NCBI GenBank assembly: GCA_039654915.1
Contig: CM077597.1
Location: 29,424,001 to 29,488,000, forward strand
Direction: 5' to 3'
Length of the DNA stretch: 64,000 nt
From: Aquilaria yunnanensis
Lineage: Eukaryota > Streptophyta > Magnoliopsida > Malvales > Thymelaeaceae
Shown here in pieces: positions 21,544-32,969 of the stretch; the first letter of the stretch is position 1; every line of letters starts with the position of its first letter. A model generated the notes under the pieces. That model was not told the DNA's origin. It worked only from the letters and a program-made list of their open reading frames with translations, and did no database searches. The position numbers and the translations under genes are program-made.

Positions 21544-23354
21544 CTCCTAAATATCATGGTAGATTCAATCAAAATAGAAATTGTGTGGCCAACAAATTTT
21601 CTTAAATTTCTTAAAATTTTTTTAAAAAATTTAGCTTTGGTTGGGAATAGCACCTAAAATTAACAATAGACTGTAATAAATTATCAATAGTTGTGATATT
21701 TCCGAACATATAATGATAATAGCTATTATTGGATATCTTTTCCAATTCCTAAGGATAAATATTGACATTGTCCACAAATGAAAGTCTTTATGATGTGGAA
21801 ATTAGTCAGATGAATAAAAATAAATTCTTTGGAAATTTTGTACCATCAGTCTAATAAAAGGACCTATAGGTACAGAGATTCAGATATATGTAGTTTATGA
21901 TTTCTTTTTTCAATTTTGCTTGGAAACTAAAATTTAAAAAAAAATTGGGAGAGTTTAAATAATTATTAAAAAGAAAGGACTTCTTTTTCGGTTAATTATA
22001 GTAAAAGTTTAAATGAAAGATTAAGAAATAATTTTTTTCATTTTGTGCAGTTAAAAGTTTAAATGAGAGTAGTAAGATAAATTAAATTCTAAAAAGTTTC
22101 CACAAAGGAAAATGATTCAAACTTTTTAGTACAACACAAAAATAAACACATTTCATTATTTTTAAAATAGACGGAGTATACTTTTTGTTCAAGCGTTATA
22201 ATTATTTTTTATTTAAAAGCAAAAAGTTCAAGTTGGGGAAAGAAGAAAGTAGCTAGTTCATGTGTAGACAGACATGCACATAAGAAACAATGACCATCAA
22301 GCAACAAGTTATTGTCTCCATACTTATCAAAATCGGACTAAGCAGGAGATTACCAAGAAGAGCAATTAGCACCCATAAACAATTACTTAGAATGGTGATA
22401 AGCATTAGTTGAAGTCTCTGAGCCACCTGAATGGCCCTAGTAGGACTAGATAATTTTGTTTGCATTGCTAAGGAGCAACTAGGTAATTAGTGGCCTTGCT
22501 TAAAACGTGCATCAGCATCTATCCCCATTGAAAGCTAAGACACTGTTCCAATAACACAAGAATTGCATTAGGCATAGTCAATAAGGAATATATTAGGACT
22601 ACCAAGAAATTGCAGTAGGTTCTGAGTAACCACTAATGATAGAAAATGTGGATTGTTGAATGGAAATGATGAAGAAAGAGCTAAGTGCTCTCTTGTCTTA
22701 ATTATTTGTTGCCAGAGTGTATACCTCCTTGTTATAATGGATTGAGTATGAAAATGAGTATTACAAAAAATTTACTCATTCTGACCCAACCATATGATGC
22801 AAAGACTTGAGACCAATTAGCAAGCCAATTAAAAGGTCATTTCGCTTAAAATGCTAAAAACATTGTCAAGCAAGCCTCAAAAGAAGAAAATTATCTATTA
22901 AACAGGGAGTAGCAGAAATTGTCCCAAACTTCTACAGAATCCGGATATTCCTAGAATAAAAACATGGTTTTCTCCTTTGCCCTTCCATATTGGGCAAACC
23001 AAGAATTCAAAAGGCTTTCAAGTGTAGAATTATTAGTTGCTCAACTCAAGGAATAGTTTTCTTGAAAGAGATTCAACAAAAGACAAGGCTGGCAATGACA
23101 ATCTTCCAACAACTGTGACAACAATTGTGGCAAGAGCTTCTTCTTTGGTCACATCTTCTCTTTTTAGGTACTAGTGACTTCTTACATCTCAAAAAAGAAT
23201 CCATAAGTAAATTTTAAGTTTCTATGAAATCAAAGAAGTCCATGGACTTTTAGATACTTTTGGGTAATCTAAATGAGAGCCTTAAATAAGTGAGTTCAGG
23301 GAAGAACTCATTAAAAGAGAAGATTTCCACAAGAGTTCAAGTCTTATTTTGTAA
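21544..23354. other. AT-rich intergenic stretch
   Basis: No gene, repeat terminus or RNA gene is supported. It is AT-rich with scattered stops in all frames. Confidence 0.5.
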
Positions 23355-24845
23355 GGTAAACTCTACCTGTCACCCTTAAACTATGTCTTATATTACTTAA
23401 TCATCCTAGAAATTTCAAGTGTTACACCAATCATCCTCATATTACCCAATTGTTGAACCCGTCATCTTGTTGTTATTCTAAGCATTAAAAAGTGACCAAA
23501 ATGAGGGTGAGAATGCACAATCAGGTCTAAAACTTAGAAAAATTTTCTATGTGATTACTAAAACTTTACAATTTTCTACTTTAGTCTTAAAACTGTGAAA
23601 CAGTGTACACTATTAGTACTATTTTTTCATTCATTTTCTTCTCTTTTTAGTCCATCATTTTTTTTAATTCCTTTTCTTCTTTATGGCTTTCTTTCTTTCT
23701 TTTTTTCTTTCTTGCTTATTTTTCAATGCTAGCTCATCCTTCACTATTTTTTCTTTATTTTTTCTTTTGCCTATCCTTTATTTCCTTCAATTCTCCTATT
23801 ATTTTACTATGTTCCTTTTGTGAATATTTTTACTTATTTTATCTTTCCTTTTTCATTTTATAAAGGTTATCATTTCATTTTCCTATTTTTTTTCTATAAA
23901 TAACCTTTCACAATGAAACATTGAATCTATAATAAAAGTCAAAAAAATATTTATTTAATAAAAACTACAACAGAGATATTTTTAATAATTAATTCAAGAA
24001 ATTGGCATGAAGTAATAAAGGTAAACCCTTTACATTTAATTAAGGGTTTATATTCTAAGTCACATAAGCAGTTTAGATATTATATTTTTGACTTTGTAAT
24101 TATCGAACTAATGTTTCATTCCAACCACAAACATTAATATTTGTGAGCTAAATCCCCCCCAGCTAACAAGAAGTAGCGAAAGTAAAAGTTATATTGATTA
24201 ATTAATCAAATGCATAAATTAATGAGAAAGTGAAAGCCAATGTTAGAATGTAAATAGATCTCATAACAAGAGATAGAAGCAACACCAATGTGTATTAAAT
24301 TAAACAACCTATAATTAATTACTTCATGACCTAATATATTCATTCATCATAATGAAATAGTATTAGAGAAGCTAATTATCTAGTGAATCTGAATCCCATG
24401 TATCTTCTTCTCTTGCTTTTGGAAAACAACTCAATCTATAACATTTTTATAAATTTTTTTTTTGTTTTTCTTTTCTTGAAAGACTGACATGATGCATAGA
24501 TAAAGCTGAATAAGAAAGAGAAGGAGAATGGCAAGCAAAAATTATAAGTGTTCATTTGAAGGGATGACACGTAGTTTTTACCCCACTTATTATTCCCGAT
24601 CATTATAGTTTTAGTATTAAACTAGGAAATTGCTAAGTTTTATGATTTAAATAGAAATTTTTTCTAATTTTTAGGGTTGACTCTGCATTTTCTTTACACT
24701 TCTGTTGCTTTTTGATAATTGGTACAATGACAGAATAATAAGTGCAACAATTAAGTAATTTAAGGACAATTGGTGTAATATTTAATAGTTTTGGGACAAT
24801 TAAGTAACATGAGACTTAGTTTAGGGATGATATATGGAGTTTGCC
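23355..24845. mobile_element. Probable MULE-like element with long inverted ends
   Basis: Left GG(T)AAACTCTACCTGTCACCC and the inverted right end GG(C)AAACTCCATATATCATCC continue as matching inverted repeats for roughly 150 bp (both include TTACTTAAT and TTACACCAAT). The interior is AT-rich, with a T-rich tract at 23620-23900 and no coding content. I could not match a TSD, so the outer ends may be off by some bases and the superfamily is not proven. Confidence 0.5.
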
Positions 24846-25679
24846 ATTAAATGTGATATGGTTATTGTTATTTGTTTTAAAGAAGTCAAAGACTCATTAA
24901 TTCTAGCAGATGGGTTGCAGTGTCGGCAGGGCGAAAATAACAGTGTTCTGATCAGTGACATTTTTGGCTGACCACCCACGAAACGTCAATTTCTGTGCCA
25001 ACAAAAATCTGTGACCACGCTGGTACGTAATTAGCCCTTGGGAATATTCCAAAGCAGAACGTTAACGGCTTCGTGGGTGTGTAGCTGGCACCCCGGAAAT
25101 AATTTTTTGTCCTTCTTTTATACATTTAGTCTTAACTAGTTTATATGCCGGTGTTGTTACTAGATTTAAAATTGTATTTTACAAGTAAAATAGTATATAT
25201 TTTAATCCTAAAAGAATATTTTTTAAAAAAAATTATTATCATCAAAACACAAATGTAGAAATAACTGAATTGATCCCAAGATAGCCTTAAGTTTCTTCAA
25301 CAAAATTAGCCATTTAAATTGAACATTTATGATAAAAGTTACTAAAACTCATGTAGAAAAATTGTCAACTTCTTCATGTGTTACTGGAGGCTGGTCTTTA
25401 TCCAGCACACTATAATAATGATTCGTGCATATAAATTTATTATTGTAATGTTGTAGATAAAAAGGAGAATAAATAAAAAGTAAGTATTACATAGTCTAGT
25501 TAATTAGGTGTGCCGTCCCTGGAAAATTTGACATTTGTCATTTTGGCCCTGACAGTGAACTACCACTTATACATTTTCTGGATTTTTCAGACGAAGCTCC
25601 ACTTTAAGTGGAGTGGTGTTCATGCTGTCTGTAGGACTACTTGCTTATAACGAGTCTTGAGTTCAAATATGTGCAATGC
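24846..25679. other. Non-coding stretch
   Basis: No gene is supported. The part 24890-25100 is less AT-rich and may be unique host DNA. I see no termini of known elements. Confidence 0.4.
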
Positions 25680-27000
25680 TATACCTACAGTTTTTCTTTT
25701 TCATTTTTTTCTTGTTTTTCTAACACTTTTTTTTCTTGTTTTCCTTGCACTTATTTTTTTTTTCCGTTTTCTTTTTTATTTTTTCATTTTTGTTTTATTT
25801 TTACTTTTTCTGTGTTATTTTTAAATTTTCATCTTCTCATATTTTTTTAGTTTTCTCTTTTCATTTTTTATTTTTTTATTACTCCATGATTGTTTGTTGG
25901 TTTCTTTCCAATTTTATTCCTTTTTATCTTTTGTTTTTTTTTATTTTTTATATTATTTCAATTTTATTCGAATACCTTATTTGTTCTTTTATCTATTCCC
26001 ATTTATTTTTTTATTAGCAACTATTTGTTCTTTTATAAGTACTTTTTTGTTCTTTTACAAGTAGTTTTTGTTCTTTCATCAATTTCTACTTATTTTTTAA
26101 ATAAATTAATTGTATGTTTATTTATTAGTAGTTATTTATTTTTCTATAAGTAGTTGTTTGTTTTTTTTTATCAATTCATGCTAGTTCTCCAAATAAACTA
26201 ATTGTTTATTTCTTTATTAGTAATTATTTATTATTTTATTAGTAGTTGTTTGTTCTTTTAGTGCCAGATGTATGTTTTTTTATCGATTCCTACTTATTCT
26301 TTAGACAAACCAGCTATCTATTCTTTTATCAATGATTATTTGTTCTTTTATCAATATTTTTTTGTTCTTTTATTAATTTATGCTTGTTTTTAGATAAATT
26401 AGCTATCTGTTTCTTTATTAGTAGTAGTTCTTTTTTTTTATCAATAATTGCTTGTTCTTTAATCATTAGCCCTTTATTCCTTCATTAATAAGTGTTTGTT
26501 TTTTTATTAGTTTACTTTTGTTCCCTTAGATAAACTTGATATTTGTTTTTTTATTGCTCCATTTGTCTCAAATTTTTTGCACTATTCACTTTTCAACAAT
26601 TAATCTATGATTTTTTATTTTTAAAATTTTAATATAAAATTTGCTATTATATTAGTTTTCACTTCATTACCTTATTTTTTCTCATTTATTATGAATCTGT
26701 TTTTTTTCAGTTCCTATATGTTCTTTTATTTTTGTTTTTTTCCAATTTCTATTTATTCTTTTATGTATTGTTATTTGTTCTTTAACAAATTTGTTCTTAT
26801 CCAATTCCTATATGGTCTTTTGTTTCTATTATTTTTTATTTTCTTATATGTTCTACTATGCATTGTTGTTTGTTTTTTCATAGATCTATTTTTTTTAGTT
26901 ATTCATCTTCTTTTTCAATTATTTTCTAAGCAAATAGTATATGTTCTTTCTCTATTCCCATATGTGTTTTTATTGATTATTATTTTTTATTTTTCAGTTC
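25680..27000. repeat. T-rich low-complexity array with degenerate TTGTTCTTTTAT units
   Basis: This is an almost pure T/A/C/G-poor tract. From about 25990 to 26960 a core close to TTGTTCTTTTAT(C/T)A recurs many times at irregular spacing, often joined to AATTCCTACTTATT- or TTATTAGTAGTTATT-like pieces. It looks like a decayed minisatellite. The long open frames in it are composition artefacts (Phe/Tyr/Leu runs). Confidence 0.7.
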
Positions 27001-27164
27001 CTATAAAAAACAAAGAATGAAACAACACTAGAAAGAAAAGGTGGAAAAATTGAAAAATACAAAAACAAGGAATAAACTAGAAACAAAATAAAAGTTAAAA
27101 TTGGAAATAAAATTACTAAAAGAACAAATAAGAACTGATAAAATATCAGCTAAAACTGAAAAAA

Positions 27165-27166
<2 letters not shown>

Positions 27167-27207
<41 letters not shown>
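27167..27207. repeat. (AT)n microsatellite
   Basis: About twenty AT units lie between the T-rich and A-rich halves of the low-complexity region. Confidence 0.95.
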
Positions 27208-27208
<1 letters not shown>

Positions 27209-27780
27209 CTAAAAAAGAATAAAAAATAATTTATTATTTTAATATTATCAATATGTTGTTTTAATATTATCAATTTTTTCTTTTAAGAGCTGAAAAAAGA
27301 TCAGATAAAATTGATAAAAAAACCAATAAAAGAATAAATAAAACTACATCTATTCTTATTGTTTGATGTTTTTATTTCCTTGAACTATATCTTCTTTTCT
27401 CATAATTAAAAGAAAAAATAAAACTAGAAAAATAAAAAAAATAAAATTGGAAACATAGAATTAAAAACAAAAAATTGAAAAATAATACACAAAATAAAAC
27501 TAGAACAATAGAAAAATGAAACCATGGTAAAAAGGAAAAGGAAAAATGAAGTTGAGAAAAAAAAATAAAAAACTGAGAAAAACAAAAGAAAGGACGAAAA
27601 GGGGGGAAAAAGAAAAAAAAGAAGAGGGTACCAAAAGAAAATTGTGAACTATATCTTCTTTGCTCATAATGAAAAGAAAAAAATAAAACTAGAAAAATAA
27701 GAAAAATAAAATTGGAAAAATAGAATAAAAAATGAAAGAAAAGAAAAGGAAAAAAAAAGGAAAAAAAAGGGGATTGCTGA
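27208..27780. repeat. A-rich low-complexity tract with a spaced direct repeat
   Basis: This tract is purine-rich, the mirror of the T-rich tract to its left. A block of about 75-80 bp starting GAACTATATCTTCTT occurs twice, near 27381 and near 27645, about 265 bp apart. The arrangement T-rich then A-rich could allow a large imperfect foldback, but both halves are too simple to prove a true inverted repeat. Confidence 0.55.
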
Positions 27781-28079
27781 AGGTCGAACCGGCCACGCAC
27801 CCTTTCCAATTACTCACGCTCTTTTACCATTCCATCAAACCCAGAACATTATCGGAATTCGACAAAAATAGTCTAAGTAGTACAATGTGTCGTGGTGTAC
27901 TCATGCACCGGGTGCACACAAGTTTGAGCCATAAATAAAAACTCAAGAAATATAACACATGCTGAGATTCAATAAAATTAATCACTTCGAATAAGAAATT
28001 ATTTTTTGGACAAAAGGATATGGAAACTTAATGAGGTTATTGGAAAGGCATGGCCAGTAAGGGTTACATCAAGAAATAA

Positions 28080-28330
28080 TCAAGAGAAAGGCAACAAGCA
28101 AGGAGAAAAAGGTTTAAAGGAGGGCCAGATGGAAGGGGTCTTCGCTCTCAAAGCCCTAGTATTTAGGGGTGGTCATCTAAAAGAAGCTAAGTTCTAGATC
28201 TACCAATTGGAGAAAATATTTGAGAGGCTGGAGATTAACCCTACTCATAAGGTGCTGCTAACCACCTTCAAACTTAAAGGGAGTGTAGAACGCTGGTGAA
28301 AGGCTGTCTAAAGGACATATCATAGCACTA
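28080..28330 (+). pseudogene. Gag remnant of element G
   Basis: Blocks ALVFRGGHLKEAKF, IYQLEKIFERLEI and LLTTFKLKGSVERW fit the retrotransposon gag capsid core (F.G..DP..A..W...LEK.F... and A...L.G.A..WW). At least three stops occur in this short stretch, and the region between it and protease is shortened. Confidence 0.65.
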
Positions 28331-28589
28331 TGTGAGGGGCTGTCTAGTTAAGTGGAAAGAAAGAAGAATACTAGGAAGGTTTGGGTCTCAATGGCCTAGA
28401 ATACACCTACCAAAGGGAAGAGTGCCACCCATGAAGGGAGAAGCTACTAGAGGACCAAGGCAACTCCAAGCACAAAGGGGAACCCTGCCACCTCCAGGAA
28501 GGGTCTTCCAAATTAAAGCATCTAGGGGAGCTCAAGAGGCAGAATATGAAGAAAATGAGCTAGGCCACAAAAGGCTGAGTAAGGAGGCA

Positions 28590-28890
28590 CTAAAAGGTAT
28601 CCTTTACCTTAATGAAAGATTAGTTTTTGTTCTATATGATACCGGTGCCTCCATATTAATTATTTTTTCCAAATTTATGAAAAAAATGAATCTGGAAGTG
28701 AGTACCTTTTCTGAAATGTACCTACTATGAACAGTTGGTCATGAAATCATGTTTACTTATCACATAGTTAGAAATTGTGTGATTAGGCTCAGTCAGCTGG
28801 AACTAAAAGCAAACTTAATTGTTTTAGAGACTAGTGGATATAATATAATTCTAGGTATGAATTGGTTAGTTGAGAACAAAGTAATGATAG
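28590..28890 (+). pseudogene. Aspartic protease remnant of element G
   Basis: The active-site block FVLYDTGASILIIF (DTGA) is clear, and the later hydrophobic loop reads YNIILGMNWL. A stop after the first loop (near 28728) breaks the frame. Confidence 0.78.
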
Positions 28891-29049
28891 GTTGCCAATC
28901 TAGGAGTTTTGCCAGGTTTTGAACCCTATGACCTAGAAAACTCATATGAGTTAGTTAAAGATTGACAAAAGAAAATAGTGGAATAGATAAGTATAGTATT
29001 TGAAGAAGAATATATTGGGCTTAATGGCAATGAAACGGTAAATGAGCTA

Positions 29050-29820
29050 AATAAAATCCCCATTGTTAAATATTTTTTAAAGGTATTTCCTTCAGATTTA
29101 CCTAGACTCCTTCCTATGAAAAGGGTTGTGTTTGAAATTAAGTTGGTACTAAGAGTTGTTCTTATGTCCGTTGCATTATATAGGATGGTCGTTCCTAAGA
29201 TGAATAAGCTAAAGATGCAGCTGAATGAATTTCTTAAAATTATTATGCCTAGTGTGTCTTCTTAAGGAGCACTTTGTTGTTTATAAAGCAAAAAGATAGA
29301 TCCCCTTGGTTGTGCATTGACTATTGGAAACTTAATGCATTAACCATTAAGACAAATATTCTTTTCTTAGGATTGCAAATCTTTTTTATCAATTAAAAGG
29401 AGTTAGGGTGTTTTCAAAGATAGATCTCAGATCTGGGTACTTCCAACTGAGAGTTAAGAAAAAGGATATACCAAAAACAACCTTTGGAATAGGATATGGC
29501 TACTTTGAGTATACAGTGATGTCATTTGGGTTCACTAATGCTCCTACCTTTTTCATGGACCTCATGCATAGAGTGTTCCAGGCTTATTTGGACCACTTTG
29601 TAGAGGAGTTTATGGATGACATATTGGTGTACTATATGGATGAGGAAGCTCATGAAAAGCATATGAGATTAATGCTTGACTTGCTTAGGAAGCTTAAGTT
29701 ATATTGCAAATGTAGCAAGTGCAAATTTTGGATTACTGAGGTTAGATTTTTAGGCCATATCATCAATGGACAAGGGCTGGTAGTAGGTCCAGAGAAGATT
29801 AAGGTAATCTTGGATTAGAA
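29050..29820 (+). pseudogene. Reverse transcriptase remnant of element G
   Basis: The longest open piece (29408-29818) has FSKIDLRSGYFQLRV, MSFGFTNAPTFFMDLM, the catalytic FMDDILVY and WITEVRFLGHIINGQG. These are Ty3/gypsy chromovirus motifs; FMDD instead of the usual I/VDD is a change at one position. The upstream fingers region is present but broken. Confidence 0.85.
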
Positions 29821-30039
29821 GCAACCCTAGAATGTAAAACAAGTTAGGAGGTTTCAGGGGTTAGCTGGCTATTATAGGAGATTTATACACAAATTCTCTA
29901 TAATAGCTACCTTATTAACTTGATTGACTATAAAGGACGAGAAGTTTGAGTAAGGTAAAAGGTGTTAGCATAGTTTCTAAAAGTTTAAAAGGAGGTTGAC
30001 TACATCTCGTGTTTTGGTATTGCAAAACACAATTAAGGC

Positions 30040-30400
30040 TTATGAGGTATATGCTAATGCTTCACAAGTAGGGTTGGGCTGTGTGTTGTTGCAAGAGAAG
30101 CAAGTAGTATCTTATGGGCCAAGGCAATAAAGGCCTCATGAGAAAAATTGCCAAGTACATAATTTGGAGTTAGCAGTAGTCTTTGCTCTTAAGCAATAGA
30201 GACACCACTTACTGGGTAATAAGTTCCAAATTTACACAGATCACAAAAGTTTAAAGTACCTTTTTACACAAAAGGACTTAAACATGAGACAGAGAAGATC
30301 ACTTGAATATCATAAGGATTTTGAGTGTGTTATTGAGTATACTTCTGGCAAAACAAATGTAGTAGTTAATGTCTTGATTAGGAAGTATATTGGTATATTC
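30040..30400 (+). pseudogene. RNase H remnant of element G
   Basis: YEVYANASQVGLGCVLLQ matches the first RNase H block (YCDAS), with the catalytic Asp changed to Asn. ELAVVFALK and IYTDHKSLKYLFTQKDLNMRQRR follow. Only one RNase H domain is present, unlike the Tat copies. Confidence 0.8.
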
Positions 30401-30599
30401 AAGGCAAGAGAAGAAAGGAACAAGGTAGAAAGTTGTATCCTGCTTGGTTAGCAAGGAAGTAGGAGCAATGGGAAATAAGTCAAATAAATGTGCTAACCAT
30501 TAGGCTAAAATGGAAAGAGCTGATTAAAAGAACACAACACCATGATAAAGATCTTACAAAGATTTTTGGGTAGAAACAAGGAAAATTGTTTCAAGATTT

Positions 30600-31570
30600 T
30601 TCCTACAAGTAAGGATTGTTGTACTTCCAAAATAAGGTTTATGCGCCTACGGAAGGTGACCTTAGGAAACAAATTCTGGAAGAAGTTCATACTAGTAAGA
30701 GAACTGTGCATCTGGGATCCCTGAAAATGTATAAAGACTTAAAGATGCATTTCTGGTGGCCTTATATGAAGCAATATATAGGTGCTTATATGTCTAAGTG
30801 TCTAAATTGCCAAAATGTTAAGATAAAGCACCAAAAGCCAGGGGGCAAGCTTCAAAGTTTACCTATACCAAAAAGGAAATGAGGCTCAATAACTATGGAT
30901 TTTGTGGTTGGAATGCCACTGACTAGAGGAAAGCCTAGTGCTATTTAGGTCATTGTGGATAGGTTGACCAAATTAGCTCATTTATTGCCTATAAAGCTCA
31001 CAAGCTCACTTGATAGGCTTGCAAAGCTGTACATTAAGGAAATAGTGAGGTTGCTTGCTGTGCTAAATGACATTGTGTCTGATAAGGACCATAAATTTGT
31101 TTTTAGGTTCTGGAAGTCCCTACACCATACCTTAAGTACTCAACCCAAACTTAGTTCAGCTTACCATCCACAAACAGATAACCAAACAGAATGAACAATC
31201 CAAGTGTTGGAGGATATGTTAAGATGTTTTGTGATAGATTTCTAAAGGGATTATGACCAACAGTTTCCCTTAGTAGAATTTTCCTACAATTACAGCTATT
31301 ATTCAGTAATTAGTATGGCCCTTTATGAGGCACTCTATGGCAGAAAGTGCATAACCCACCATTATTGGCATGAGCCTAATGACAACTTAGAGATTGGACC
31401 AGAACTCATAAGGGAGACCATAGAAAAGATTAAAATGGTATAGGAGATGATGAAGGTAGCCAAAAATAAGCAAGAGTCATGTGGCAACCAAAAAAGAAAA
31501 AGGGAATTAGAGTTCCAGGTTGTTGACTTGGTATGGCTAAAAGTATCCCCAGTTAAAGGGTGATGAGGTT
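30600..31570 (+). pseudogene. Integrase remnant of element G
   Basis: The zinc region reads MKQYIGAYMSKCLNCQNVK, followed by LQSLPIPKRK and MDFVVGMPLT of the core. VDRLTKLAHLLP, IVSDKDHKFV (second D) and SSAYHPQTDNQTE (third E) complete the DDE set. Several stops are present (30882, 31194 and others). Confidence 0.83.
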
Positions 31571-31679
31571 TAGGAAAAAAGGTAAGTTAGCCTTAAGGTA
31601 TGTAGGACTATACCAAATTGTGGCTAGGTGGGTAATGTGGCATACAAACCTAACCCCTGAACTAAGACACATAACACTT

Positions 31680-31920
31680 TTCATGTGAGCGTGTTGAAGA
31701 AGTGCATCTCTGATCTTAGACAAATAATCCCAACCACCAGTGTTATTATAGCCCCATATCTTACTTATGAGGAGGAACCAATCCAAGTGCTAGCAAAGGA
31801 CACTAGAAAGTTAAGAAGGAGGTTGATCCTTTTGGTTAAGGTCCAATGGAAAAATCATTTAGAGGAAGAAGCCACTTGAGAGGTTGAAACTGAAATTATC
31901 AAGAGCTATCTTCTATTATT
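31680..31920 (+). pseudogene. Chromodomain of element G
   Basis: FHVSVLKKCISD is followed by YEEEPIQVLAKDTRKLRRR and VQWKNHLEEEATWEVE, the standard chromoviral chromodomain wording. In this group the domain guides integration to particular chromatin. One TGA interrupts ATWEVE. Confidence 0.85.
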
Positions 31921-31971
31921 CCCAAGTCACATGAGAAATTTGGAGGACCGAATTTCTTAAGGAATGGAGAT

Positions 31972-32211
31972 TGTCATGACCTTCATTTTGCATAGGTCTC
32001 TAGCTAGGAGTAATAAGGAGAATAAAGGCTTGGAAAGTAAGACAAAAGAGAGTTAAAACCCTAAAAATAAAGATGTGAAGGTTACTAGAGATGACTATAA
32101 TGTTTTACTTCAACCAAGTCCAAAAACTATAGGGTCAAAAGGGTCAATTCTATGTGCTTTGTTGCTATTATTGTACATGTTAACCATTTGATTGTGTGTG
32201 TATGTGTGTCT
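31972..32211 (+). repeat. Start of the 3' LTR of element G
   Basis: The purine tract AAGGAATGGAGAT leads directly into TGTCATGACC, a typical Tekay/Del LTR start. The LTR is interrupted after 32211 by copy C (TSD TGTCT) and resumes at 52755-52759. Confidence 0.75.
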
Positions 32212-32969
32212 TGATAGCCGAAGTGCCCATCACCTCCTGGGCCCCCAGACTCGGACAAAGTACCAACCTCAGCAGAGAAACTGCCTGCCACGGAAAGAAG
32301 GATGTACGACCCCCTAATCTGACCTCGGCAATCCTCCGTTCCAGGAAACGCCAGTGCCAACCTCGGGGGGACGATTAAACCATCATCGGAAGTGGGGGTA
32401 TCCCTGAGAAAGACCACTATCGGGAAACACACTCCTGTGATACTAGAGTAACCTCAAAAAGTACGACAGGAGCAATTAAGGAGCCTCTAACACATCCCCG
32501 ATATGTCGCCCCTAGACACGTTCTAACACGCCGCTTGCAGGGACACCCTAGTACGCCACTTTCGGGTTGCCTAGGCACCTAGCCAGACGGCCTATGATCG
32601 GCTGGGTGTCCCCTCGTCCCCCGAAGACGTGGATCGCATCCCACCGAACACGTGTCACGATCTGGGATGGCCACAAGAGGAGAACTGTTCGTTCCTCTAT
32701 AAACATTCGGTAAACACCCCAGGTAAAGGGAGGTCTTTTGAACACTAGAGACCATACTTTTCCGCTATCTATCACTTCTATATCTCCCAAATACTGACTA
32801 GGGCGTCGGAGGCTCCTCCTCAGAAACACACTCTGGGGACCTCCTAACCTCTGTCTTCTAATCATTTCAGGTACCTTCCCCTGGGAAACCTTCTCCTCAT
32901 GCACTCTCCTCCACCGGGAGTCCCCCTCGCTCCTACCATGTCACATGACGAAACTGCCACTGGGCACCA
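32212..32969 (+). repeat. 5' LTR of copy C
   Basis: This LTR is 758 bp, from TGATAGCC to GGGCACCA. TATAAA at 32698-32703 is the likely promoter TATA box. By eye it differs from the 3' LTR at roughly 6-7% of positions plus small indels; one indel is a 20 or so base duplication around CGCCG..TTG.AGGGACAC found only in the 3' copy. Confidence 0.94.

Larger units (their letters stand above)
28006..32206 (+). mobile_element. Decayed chromodomain-type gypsy element G
   Basis: In order on the plus strand are gag remnant, protease, RT, RNase H, integrase, chromodomain, purine tract and the start of a 3' LTR (TGTCATGACC at 31972). The chromodomain and LTR wording fit the Tekay/Del group of chromoviruses. 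Stops and small indels break every domain. The 5' LTR is not recognisable. The 3' LTR is split by copy C and continues after 52755. Confidence 0.82.

Noticed and set aside
25641..27020. ORFs rich in Phe, Leu and Tyr that look like membrane proteins
   Set aside because: They arise from T-rich low-complexity DNA; similar frames occur in shifted frames and show no signal peptide or domain pattern.
27372..27809. 145-codon minus-strand ORF, Phe-rich
   Set aside because: It is the complement of A-rich low-complexity DNA, not a gene.
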